A stretch of DNA of 64,000 bases from Sipunculus nudus (lineage: Eukaryota; Annelida; Sipuncula; Golfingiida; Sipunculidae). The stretch's first letter is position 1. Each line of letters opens with the position of its first letter. Shown piece after piece: positions 10,205-22,101 of this stretch. Position numbers and translations under genes: made by a program. A model generated the notes under the pieces. It was given only the letters and a program-made list of their open reading frames with translations. It did not search any database and had not been told where the DNA came from. The stretch is taken from NCBI GenBank assembly GCA_026874595.1, contig CM049315.1, forward strand, positions 3,778,664 to 3,842,663, in the 5' to 3' direction.

Positions 10205-13200
10205 AACAAGGGACCTATGGGTCACAGCGCTCAGCTGTTATATATGATAAAAAAATATGATTTAGAAATGAGGCACATGCTGGTTTTGTGTCGTAATAAA
10301 TATAAGCTGTATAATGAGTTGTTGTTGTTTAGCTTATGTATGATTTTAATAAGAGAATCGTATGATTTTTTAAAATGAAAAATAACTGAAATGATTATTA
10401 AAATAATATTAAAGAATATATTCATGTATGCATCTATGAATACATTTTGAAAGTATTTGCACTGGTATTCATATACTTTCATTTTTACCCAAATTCCCAT
10501 TCTGTAAGCAAGAAATTTTATAATGGAGTACATATTCATATTCGTATTTAAATACAATTGCAAAGTATTCGCACCATGTCTGGTATTTATTCAGTTTTCA
10601 CCAAACAATGATGTTGAGAATCCAGAATATACAAAATTCACACATTTAAATAATGATCATAAGTACCTGGTTTTATGGCTTTCATTTATATAAAAAAAAT
10701 AAATGTAATATATTTATTTTGGACTAATTTCACATCAATATACACACTAGACACAGTAGAAATCTAGATTAATATTATCAACTGCATCTTTGTCTATCAT
10801 TAATTTCCTTCATATGATCCCTAATGATTAGTAATGAATAATATGATTTACTTTTTTATCATTAAAATTGAACTGAAAAATACCATTGGTGACTGCATAG
10901 TGTTATTTGAAATACGTGACATTCTATCAATCAATACAAGATTCTTATATCATCAGTAACTGCAAGTAAATTTCCTGTTATTATAAATTAACAAATTCCT
11001 GTTCTATTTTTCTTTAATTTGTTATTAAAAACCAATAAAAATTTATTAATTTATTGTTTATTGTTATGTTGTTGGTTAAAGCTACTAGATGAGTTGGGTT
11101 GGACACCTGGATCATCTGTGGCTGGCCATAAGCTGCCTGGCTGCCCCAGTGTATGCCTCGCCTCAAGCATGCATAATTTGCTGAAAGTTCAACAAGGTCA
11201 ACATACAGGTGACTCAAGAGGGGCTGGAGAGAGCCAAGGTCTGACAGGGTCTCATAAAAACATTAATAAAAGCTACAATTTTTGGCCAATTTCTTTCAGC
11301 TTTCTAAACTAACAAGTGACCCAAGGGTCATGACGCTCAGCTGCCAAGCATGACCTGCGACATCATGGGCTGAGATTCACAACTTCCAGTCAAATTTTGA
11401 AGAACCAATTTGCCAATTTGTTGAAATTTTCTACGACAACAGGAATATATATCACCTATGTCTGGTTAAAACACAGTGAATTGATGGTCTTGGGAAAATG
11501 TATGATTGTTAAGGTATCAAGAACTACCGGTATTCCCATAGCTTACTTGATACCTGTCAGTCTCAAAAGGAACACCACAAAAAGCAAATATAAGATCAAA
11601 ATATATAGCAAAAAATCAAGGAAGTCCATGCAAGAATTATTGAGAAACAGGTGGTTCTGTATGAATTTTTATTCAATACAAGCCAACTGTACTGCACTTT
11701 CATATATGATGATAATATTTATTAAGAAATATTTGACCCAATCCTTTGCAAGATAACAATCATATATGTCCGACTGCCTTCACTTTACAGTTCTTGAGAT
11801 AATATAATCAAAAGGAATTTAAAGATGGTTGCCTGGTGGCCATTTTGGACTTCTGACAGGTCTGAAATCAGACAACAACCATTCTCTAAATTGGACCAAA
11901 CATTGAAGGAAAATTACTGAAACTGCACTGAAAAAAAGGATTTCTAAGGTGGCTAACTGGCAGACATAATGGATTTCTGACAAGTCTGACATTTGATATC
12001 ACACATCCTCCAAAAAGAGACAAAACTTGGGGCAAATTCTCCAAATGATGTTACACTAATGAATGTCCAAAACAATTCAAAGGCATGTTCAGGCGCTCAT
12101 ATCAGATTTATAGATATGCAAATGTAAAAGAGTAAGTCCAATATTTTTTATTATCACTCTGCTTTTCAATGGGGTCAGAAGGGTTGGTAAACTGCAAAAC
12201 CTGAAAGAAAATAAATGCAGAAAGCATGACTAAGAGTCTTGTAATAAAATAAAGCCATCCTAAATCAAGTACACATCCACATATTATGAGAACAAACACT
12301 TGCTTTTATATGTGGTGATTTATATAAATATTCAGATATCTAGGAAATTAAGTTTATTGCTATGAATCCATAAAATAAACTGCAAAATGTTCCCATCATC
12401 TTATAAATCAGTAGCTAAACCTTAATACTATACTCTCAGTGTTAATGCCTGGCTGAAGTATTCCAATAACAGTGTTTTGTTGTGCAGTAACCAGGTACTT
12501 ATCACTCAGCCTTATCACTTAATAGCCTGATACAAAAGGGAGTCATATGTCACCAGTGTCACTCACAATTACAGCCACACGGTGAGATGTACCAGCTGGA
12601 GTGCAAGCTTATATATACCAAAAAAAATAGAGATAGTCTACAAAATAAGTTGACCTGACCTATGACCTTGGCCTTTTGCCCACATATCAACTGGATTCTT
12701 TCTAAATGATGGGTAACTACTAACCAATTACATCTGGCCGGGTGTAATTACTTGGCAACCAATGAGTGAATAATTTAGACCTGCAACCTTTAACCTCCTG
12801 ACCAGCTGACCTAAAAATCAATTAGCTATTTCTTCATGCAAAAATACCCATAAATATGAAGTTTGAATCACATTGAGTGATGCATAGATGTGGCATATGT
12901 GAAAGACTATGTTCACAAGCATTTAGAACAATATTGTGACCTTGACCTTTGACCTTTTGAACTCAACATCAATAGGCTTCTTCTACTATTGGTAGGTAAG
13001 CCATATATGACAGATTGAGAGTATAGATTGAAAAGTTTGCCTGAAAATGACTCCATGTAAGAAGAGGGTGCTGTGAACTTGACCTTTGACCTCAAAATCA
13101 ACAGGTCTTTTCCCCTGTTGGCAGAGAAGCGATATCAGTGCTGAAAGGTTTGGAATGAAAGGTCTAGCTTGAAATGTGTCCACAACCTTGTCAAAGAAGT

Positions 13201-15062
13201 GGATCCTGTGACCCTGACCTTTGACCTTGCGACCTCAACATCTATAGGATTCTTCTCCCACTTAGTAGGTGAGCTATATGTGAAAGATCAAAGAATTGGG
13301 ATGAAAGGTTTGGCTTATAATGCATCCACAGGCTTTTCAAAGAAGTTGGTTCTGTGACCTTGACCTTTGACCTTGTGACCTCAAATTAATGTCGGTTCTT
13401 CCCCTGTTGGTAGGTGAGCTGTATGTGAAAGATGGAAGGTTTGGGATGAAAATTTTGGCTAAAAGAATTATTTCTTGGGGTGCAAACACACCCCATAACT
13501 TCGAGAATATAGGTCGCAGTGACCTAATTTCAGGTTTGCAAGGAGATCTTTTTAGAACCTCTAAGACTGCATAGGGTTCATGGCCCTAGCCCCTACGGTT
13601 ACGATTTGTGCCCTGCTAACGGCCGGCCGGCCGGCTGGACGGCCGGCCGGACGGACAGAAGGAAGGACGACGGACAAAGACCCATCGCTATAGCCCAGCA
13701 TGACTGAAAGTCAGCTGAGCTAAAAAGCTGAAATCTTTATGTGTGCATGATATGAAAATTATATCAACAGTGCTCACAGGAAACAAACGTGCCAAGGTCA
13801 AAGTTGGGCAAAATTTAAGGTACTAATTTTATATTTATACTAATAACTTATAAATATGAAAATTAAGAACTAATTTTAGGTATTCAATTGAATCTTGATT
13901 AAATAATGTTACATCCCTGACAAAAAATCTCTAGCTTCAGCAATCCCCTTGTTAAGGGAGTAAATATATTTCTTTATTTTTTACAAAGTGCATTATGTTT
14001 GGGCCCATAACTTAAAACAATTAGGCAATACTGACATCATTTCTGGCATGTGCATAGAGAATGTTTAGAAAAATATGTATTTTATATATGATTAAAGTCA
14101 GATCAGTGGTTTTGATATAAGGCAGTCTTGAAGTGTAACAATGGGTTTTTATTGGAAAAATGAAGTTTTTAATTAATATCTCGAAGGTATCAAGTCCTAG
14201 TGACCAAATTCTTGGCATGGTAGGGGATTTTGGAGACATCTAATTGTATGCCAAATTTTAGGAACTGAGAGCTGAAGCTGGGGAGCTGAGCTCTTGCAAA
14301 CTGCATAACACTAGCTTGATGTAAACAATATGTTACATGGTGCTTGAAAACTTGAATAAAATCTACAGTTTTTGATCAACTGGTTTCAAATTTTTGGTGT
14401 TAACAGACAAAATGCTAACAAAAACATGCTGAGAAAATAAAATCCACAGTACTTACAGGAAAAAACGTGCCATGATCAAAGTTGGCCAAAATTTAAGGTA
14501 CCAATTTTTTATTTTTATTAATATTTAAAAAATTTAAAAGATTTTCATCTAATTTTGGGTATACAATTTAATTTTGATTAATTAAAGTTATATTACTGAA
14601 AAAAAGGTCCATAACTTTATAATGTTTTGTGTTAAGTGATCAAATATCTTTCCAGATTTTTTACAAAATGCATTTTGTTTGGGCCCATAACTTTTTTAAA
14701 TTATATAATACAGACATAATTTCTTGCATGCACATAGGAACTATATAGAGGAATATTTATGGGTAAATATGAGGAAAAACAGATGAGTGGTTTTGATATT
14801 AGACAGTCCTGAAGGGTGAAAATAGGTTTTTAATAAAAAATTCAGGTTTTTCATTAATTTCTCAAAGGAATGAAGTCGCAAAGACCCAGTTTTCGGCTTG
14901 GTAGGAGATCTTGGGGACATCTAACATTATGCTGAATTTAGGATTCCTAGGTCTTACGGTTTCAAAACGTGCCACATCTACAGACAGACGTACGGACAGA
15001 CAGATGACAGACAATGGACCACGACTATAGCTCAGATGACTTATAGTCAGCTGAGCTAAAAA
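10205..15062 (+). mobile_element. Pearl-like element, AT-rich core family, inserted in T1
   Basis: It starts CAAGGGACC(T)ATGGGTC-GCTCAGCTG and ends with an (ACGG/ACAG)n tract near 14990 and the 3' hairpin TAGCTCAGATGACT/AGTCAGCTGAGCTA plus A-run. The core contains two blocks (from about 13770 and 14450) that begin near 'aaacgtgccatgg' and run through 'tttgggcccataactt'; the same blocks recur at 18.1, 23.4, 24.0 and 63.7 kb. It is itself interrupted at 11311-13726. T1 sequence resumes at 15063. Confidence 0.7.
11311..13726 (+). mobile_element. Pearl-like element nested in the 10205-15062 element
   Basis: It starts AACAAGTGACCC-AGGGTCATGACGCTCAGCTG and ends with the CAGCTGAGCTAAAAA hairpin. 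Around 12640-13400 it has units carrying TGACCTTGACCTTTGACC at intervals of about 130-148 bp. Its microsatellite (13620-13675) is an unusual GGCC-rich variant (ggccggccgg, then acggacag). Host sequence 'tttctaaact' and 'gctgaaatc' flanks it, and no target-site duplication is visible. Confidence 0.7.
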
Positions 15063-15462
15063 TGATCTTTTAGCGATGTTTGTGTAATGTTAACTGTTCC
15101 AACTAATACCGATCTGCAGACAGTTTTATTTTGTGTTATATGAGAGAATGGTAACAATGACTGCAGTTCGAGATTTCCTTTGCAGGTGAAGAGGAAAAAT
15201 AAGGATGGTAGTAAATGAACTGTTTAATACAAGTCACCGCCTTATATGAAAGTAGAATATGTAAAATTCTCACATAAAGGTATGAAAAAAAGTATTTATT
15301 TGAAAGATGAAAAAAATTATTACGGGAGGTCAGTACGCCGATTAAGTCAGTCACCTTGCGCAAATACCTTTGACAGCTGTACCGATGTATGAAATGGAAT
15401 GGCATCCCCAATAATTGTCCCTTTTGTCCTCCATTGTGCATGATATTACATGCAAAAGTTAA
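15063..15462 (+). repeat. Internal segment of TIR transposon T1
   Basis: This matches 55016-55415 of the intact copy (for example 'aggtgaagaggaaaaataagga' in both). It links the two nested insertions in T1. Confidence 0.75.
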
Positions 15463-18400
15463 CTAGGGACCCATGGGTCTCCTTGTTAAGCTGCATTTGT
15501 CTATAAGGATATGTTTAAGAGGTTTTCCAAAATATTGGTCCTGTGTTCAGTTTGAAGCCAACCTGTCTACCCAAACTGGAGTTATCATCAATAAACTAAT
15601 TTGTGAATGGATGGCCCCCATGACCTTGACCTTTGACCTTGTGACCCAAAAATCCATAAGTTACTTCCACTTTTGGCAGGTGAGCAACATCTGGAAGATA
15701 GAAGGTTTGGGACAGATAGTTTGGCTAAAAATACATCAACAATCTTTTGAAAGAAGTGGGTCCTGTGACCTTGACCTTTGGCCTTATGACCCCAAAATCA
15801 GAAGGGTTCTTACATTATTGGTGGGTCATAAATAAGTCAAAACTGAAACCAATATGTCCATCCAAACTGGAGTTATCATCCAGAAACAAATATGTGGACA
15901 GATGGGCCCCTGTGACCATGACCTTTGACCTTGTGACCCCCAAAACGATCAGATTCTTCCCCTATTGGCAGCTCAGCTATATGTACAAGATGGAAGGTTT
16001 GGGATGAAAAGTTTGGCTAAAAATGCATCCACAATCTTTCTAAATATGTGGGTACTGTGACCTTGACCTTTGACCTCATGACCTTAAAATTGAACAGAAT
16101 CTTCCCCTATTGGCAGGTTAGCAATATCTTGAAGATGGAACCTTTGAGATGAAAAGTTTGGCTTCAAATGCATATGCATTCTTTTTAAAGAAATGAGTCC
16201 TGTGAACTTGACCTTTGGACCCCAAAATCAACACGGTTCTTACTTTAGTGGCGAGTCATATATAAGTTAAGTTTGAAACCAAGATGTCCAACTAAACTGG
16301 AGTTATCATCTGGAAACTAATTTGTGAACAGATGGCCCCTGTGACCTTGACCTTTGACCATGTGACCCCAAATTCATTTATGCTCTCCCCATAATGGCAA
16401 TTCAGCTAAATGCGCAAAATGGAAAGTTTAGGATGAAAAGCTTGGCTTAAAATGCAGCCATAATCTTTTTAAATAAGTGAGTCCTGTGACCTTGACCTTT
16501 GACCTCCTGACCCCAAAATCATAAAGGTTCTTGCTTAAGTGGTGGGCCATACGTAAGTCAAGTTTGAAATCCATGTGTCAATACAACCTGGAGTTATCAT
16601 CTGGAAACAAATTTGTATGGATGGACAGACAGACAGACAGACAGACAGAATGACAGACAGGGTGATTACTATATGGCATCCACTTGTGATCAATACACAC
16701 ACCAGGTTTTGGGACACTAGATGTAATTACAGCTGAGAAACTGACATGATTGTTGTCATTTTATAGTAAAAAAAAAAAGAAAAATATTCGTTAAAATAAC
16801 AAACAAGGGACCTATGGGTCACTGTGCTCAGCTGACGTTAACCTTGAAGGTAAAAATCTAAAATAATATCAAATGGAGATAAAGTGTAAGAGGAAGAGGT
16901 AATAAAGGCCATGGTTGGTTTATATGATTGGTTTGTATTGATGAGCAAGAAATTGTTGCAAATAATATTTTGTGACCTGACCATGTGTTTCCTAATGTTG
17001 AAACTGAAGCATGTGAGCAGTTTGTGAACAAATGATCTGTACAATTACCATGATCATTAGTTGGCTTTTCGATTAACTGTTGACAATTCAGTAGTTTACA
17101 CATTTGTTCAATCAAATCTTTTTTTTGTATAATATATATTATTAAATATGTGTTTTTTTTTCTGAAATGTATACAGTTGAAATATAACTAATTAACAACA
17201 TAAAACATGGCAAACAAAGCCTGATCTCAAATTCTGCTAATGCAGGAAAATAATGAACAAATGTTTGTAATAAATCCTCATTTTTTTATCACATCAATTT
17301 TTTTTTAATTTAAGTTTATATTTCTATACATTTTCAATATAACATATATATCTGAATATAAAAGTTGATTCATAATTCTCAATTGCATCATCATAAATCT
17401 CAATCTTGTCAGATAACACCACATCATGCATACAAATGTTTATTTATTTTTTACTACAAAAATATATCTTTTAAATCTGCAAAACAATAAATATCTAAAT
17501 ACTTGATTTAGATTCCACAATTTTTAATTGTGTCTTTATTTATCCATAATGTGCTTCATATTTTATCATAATTTAAGCATACTGATGGGTTCCATTATGA
17601 TTGGTAAAATCATTTAAAAGAAAAATGATTTCTTTAAAAATGCTACATTACACAACATTGCATCTTCTTGATTACACCTTGAATTACTTTTTCAAGGAAA
17701 GTTTATGCATATCAGAGTGGAAACAGCATTACAATTGAGGAGATACAGTGAAAACAATAACAATACTGCATAACACTTGGTGGGTTGGGTTTGGGGGGGG
17801 GGGGGTGATTGGGGTGGTGATATGAGAATAACTGTACACCTGTCACAGCAGGGGATCTCCCCCAGTGACTATAACAAATCAGAAACCCTGGCACAGCTGA
17901 CTTCCAGTGACCTGGAGTGGGACCCTGCATCTGTAATCTGTAATCAAAGCAAATGGCTACAATAGAGCCTCAAGAAAAAAATCAATAACTAGCTTAATTT
18001 TCAAGCTTTTACTTCCAAATTTCAGATTTAAACAAATAAAATATTTATGTTTACACGCTGTGAAAATTAAATCAATGGTACTTACAGGAAAAAAACGTGC
18101 CATGGTCAAAGTTGGGCAAAATTTAAGGTACTGATTTTATTTTTATGCTAATTACTTAAAAAATTTACAAAATTCAGATCTAATTTTGGGTAAACAATTG
18201 AATCTTAATTAAACATAGTTATATACTTGGGAAAATAGACTCTAGTTTCAAAATTTTTCATGTTAAGTGAGTAAATATTTTTCCTGATTTTTTACAAAGT
18301 CCATTATGTTTGGGCCCATAACTTAAAGAATTTATACTTAACAGACTTAATTTCTGGCATGTACATAGAAACTATATAGAAGAATATTTATGATAAATAT

Positions 18401-19055
18401 GATGAAAAACAGATGAGTGGTTTTGATATTAGGCAGTCCTGAAGTGTGAAAATAGGATTTTAATAAAAAATTGAGGTTTTTCCTTAATTTCTCAAAGGAA
18501 CGAAGTCGCAAAGACCCAGTTTTCGGCTTGGTAGGAGATCTTGGGGACATCTAACATTATGCTGAATTTTGGATTCCTAGGTCTTATGGTTTCAAAACGT
18601 GCCACATCTACGGACGGACGGACGGACGGACGGACAGACGGACGGACGACGGACAATGGACCACGACTATAGCTCAGATGACTTATAGTCAGCTGAGCTA
18701 AAAATACAGGTGGCACCACCACTTTTATTTAGGGAACTGACAAAACTAGTCATTGTCAATATTCAAGGCATGATTCATGACAATCCATGCATTAATTATC
18801 AAGATATTGGAGGTTTTGTATTATATTTTTGATTATTCTGGGGGGTACTTTGAAGCCCCATAGTTTGGCGGATATAGGTCACTGACCTAATTTCAGGTTT
18901 CCAAGGAGATTTATTATTGACTTCCTTGGATGTTCACTTAGAAGTTTCTAGGACCAGCAGTTACGATTTGTGCCCTGCTAACGGACGGCCAGACGGACGA
19001 CAGACAAAGCGCCATTCCTATACCTCAGTTGACTTACAGTCAGCTGAGCTAAAAA
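15463..19055 (+). mobile_element. Pearl-like element with receptor-site core, inserted in T1
   Basis: The 5' end is GGGACCCATGGGTCT. The core (15600-16560) consists of alternating ~146-bp units, each carrying TGACCTTGACCTTTGACC or a variant. A (GACA)n tract is at 16623-16650. After an interruption at 16802-18704 it continues with a GGTGGCACCACC unit, an ACGG tract (18979-19000) and the CAGCTGAGCTAAAAA end. The uninterrupted relative at 49869-51399 shows that the two halves belong together. Confidence 0.7.
16802..18704 (+). mobile_element. Pearl-like element nested in the 15463-19055 element
   Basis: It starts AACAAGGGACCTATGGGTCA and ends with (ACGG)n at 18611-18655 and the CAGCTGAGCTAAAA hairpin. 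The host 'gttaaaataacaaa' and 'tacaggtggc' are continuous at 51025-51060 in the empty relative, so the insertion point is exactly defined and lies in an A-run. A G-run is at 17790-17803. Confidence 0.8.
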
Positions 19056-19241
19056 CTGACAGTAACTTTTAAGCTTGGCGGGGAGAAATGAAAGCATTAC
19101 GTTTCCCTATGTTATATTGGCTACGGGGAAAAGTAAGTTTAGAAGGGCTTATCCCTTAGTTTTTCTTAGTGATCTCCCAAATCTGTTGGGGGGGGGAGGG
19201 GCGTTTATTATGGGAGGGGTGCTTATTACGTCAAATACAGT

Positions 19242-19910
19242 AATAGTTATGTGTGTGGAACTTAATTGGTAGTGGCCTTGCCATAACCTAAATTACATCA
19301 AAACTTATCCTCCTATATATATATATATATGTCAAGGCCAAGATGCCTGATCGATCTGAGATTTTTTATTATATTCATTGTTTTATTCATCAAGTTCAAC
19401 TTATTTCAAATTTTACAAAGGTTAGGCTGTGCCACAAAAGTCAGAAGTGTTCTTTTATTCCATTAATTAATTCATGTCAGGTATCAGTCCTACTAAAATT
19501 AATTTGTTCAACTAACTCTATGTATTTGAAGTTTGGCATTGCATAAATAAAATTTTGTCACAACGAAATTTGATTTAAGTTTATGAGTAGGCTGAACTAA
19601 GGTGAATTTTCCTGAATTTAAACAGAATTATGTGCTGGAGGTGTTATTTTATTTATCTCACAGTCTGAATTTTTTTTTTTTGGGGGGCTGGACCAGATGC
19701 TGATCAGGGTTTCAACTGGTCAGAATCCCAATTGATATTTGGTCTGGACCAATGGGATCCTGATCAGGATACAGTAGGGCCTGAACCCCTTTGAGATCTG
19801 GAGCTGCCCTGGTCAAGCCCCAATCCCAATCATGGTTTAGGCTGGACTGAATCTCGATAAGGATTTGGTCTGGTCAATTGCCGACTGGTCCAGATCAGTA
19901 TCTGGGCCCT

Positions 19911-19968
<58 letters not shown>

Positions 19969-20289
19969 TTCCATGAATTAGTTTCACACTATTTTGATAA
20001 AGGCAACACTGATTATTTTAACAAAAAAGATACTTGCTTACTCAGTTACTGATTAACTGCTATAACCCTTCCCTGATAATGCATTTTTTTTTGTGGTTGC
20101 AAGTATAAATTTTGTCCAAGGATTAATTGGCATTAAAAAATATCCTATTCTCTCACGAATGATCATTTTTATTTTTTAGAACATACCCAACAAAATCTTA
20201 TTAGCTATCACATAATTAGGGAAAAAATTGTTCACTTATAACACTGAATGTTTACTTGAAAATTTTGTCCCTGGTAACATGTGTCATTT
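19242..20289. repeat. Unique AT-rich DNA, degenerate repeat and (AT)n
   Basis: A degenerate repeat of motifs such as 'gatcaggat', 'tctggacc' and 'ctggtcagaatccc' spans about 19685-19910, directly followed by an (AT)n microsatellite (about 19912-19961). Nothing else is recognised. Confidence 0.5.
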
Positions 20290-20676
20290 ACTGATTTAGG
20301 GTGGTATTAAAAATTGAGGATGCCAAGTTCTATGGACATGCACAGTTTTCGACCAATACGGCACACCACTCCTAAGAAAAGGGCATTAATTTATTCTACG
20401 TAATTGGGGAGGTAGGTGGCGCCACTAGTCTGGTTTACTAGAAAATTTTCCAAGATGGATAGACATGCCAAATTTCAGACAAATACCTTGAACCACACCA
20501 GGGATATGAGCAATTTTCAACCAAGCACATGTACAGATGGACGTCACAGCAAAACTATTGCAGATGGCGCCACCAGTCTTGAAAACAAGATGGAGGAGGC
20601 CAGGATCTATAGATATGCACAATTTCAGGCCAATAGGGCAAATCACTCCTCAGAAAAGGGTATTAAGTTATTCTAC

Positions 20677-22048
20677 AACAAGGGACCCATGGGTCATGGC
20701 GCTCAGCTGATCCTGATTGGACTATAAATGTATCACCATTGTGATACTATATTGAGTAGATAAAGCTTAGAATATCATGGTCATGTTGGGTTTTATAAAG
20801 GAATATAATGTAATATGTGAGTAAATGATGTATGAAATAACCTGACTGATGGATTAATATGGAGTAAAATATAGTGGTTTATTTTTTATTTATTTGGGAG
20901 GGGTCGAAAAAAGCAATTTATTTGAGCAAATATGAATGCAATGACGGTATGCTAAGCAGTGGTATAATGATGATAAGGCTATTTGTTGAAGGATGGATAG
21001 TGTATGGAAAACTGCAAGAGTTCAATTTGACAGATAAAAGGTTATGATTAACTATACTGATGAGGGGATTTATGAATTTGTGACTGTATGACATAATATC
21101 TTGACAAGATCGGTCTTGACAAGGTGCATTATTTTGATGCCCCTCACGTCTACATATTACACAATATTGACATAATTTCTGGCATGTACATAGGTACCTA
21201 TGGACAAATGGTCAACAGTACTGAACCACCTGGAAGGTTAAAATCTGAAAAATATGATGAAATGTAGATAATGTTTGAGAGGAAGAGGTAATCTGGGCCA
21301 TGGTTGGTTTATATGATTGAAGAAAATGTTGCAAATAATATTTGAGACCTGACCATGCCTTTCCATTGGTTACCTTTTTGATAAGCTGTTGACAGTTCAA
21401 CAGTTTACACATTTGTCTGATGAGATCCAATTTATTTGGTAAACCTTTTTTATCAATTTTATGATATGTATACAGTTGCCATAACGTCCTCATTCCACAG
21501 GTGCAATGACTTGATAGGGGGGGGGGGGGGGGGGGGTGTTGTGTTATGATCAGAGTTACAATGCCTCTGTCTCTCTGTAGATATTTTCTTTAATTATTAA
21601 ATTTTATGCTATAGCCATAGAACTATTGTTCACAGTGCCAAGGAGCAAAGCCTCAGTGGGGTGAAGAAGGGGATGGTGAGAGTTACAACACCCTTGCATA
21701 TACATACAGGATATGAAATTTAATTCAACAGTGCTTATAAAAAAAGTTTATTCATGAACATTAAATATTTAAAACAGAAAGAAAGATGGAGAAACAAAGC
21801 AAATAATTTTTTTCCCCATTCTACTGAGCCAAGAAAAAATTAACAATATTTGCATTTATTCCTTTTTTTCATTACATAATTTTAATCCAAGTTTCCGAAT
21901 GTTACTATAAATTTACAGTATAACATACATGTGATTGTGAATATTTCAGTTGATTCACATTTCTAAATTGCATCAACATTTATAGCTAATGTATCTAGTT
22001 TATAGTACCTGTCAACAGAATGGGATGGATAGAGCAAGGGAGGCAATT

Positions 22049-22101
<53 letters not shown>

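Larger units (their letters stand above)
10008..19241 (+). mobile_element. TIR transposon copy T1, split by nested elements
   Basis: The left end (ACCATATTTGACGTAATAAG) and right end (reverse complement ACTGTATTTGACGTAATAAG) are inverted repeats. The pieces 10008-10204, 15063-15462 and 19056-19241 match in order the left, mid-left and right parts of the intact copy at 54804-56852. The shared anchors include 'caacttccaaagtg', 'ttcctttgcaggtgaagagg' and 'taagcttggcggggagaaatg'. About 1.25 kb of the middle of the other copy is absent, so T1 is a shorter derivative or was deleted when other elements inserted. No transposase is present. The superfamily is not resolved. Confidence 0.75.

Noticed and set aside
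16623-16650. GACAGACA array considered as a CRISPR-like repeat
   Set aside because: Simple microsatellite in a eukaryotic element; no spacers.
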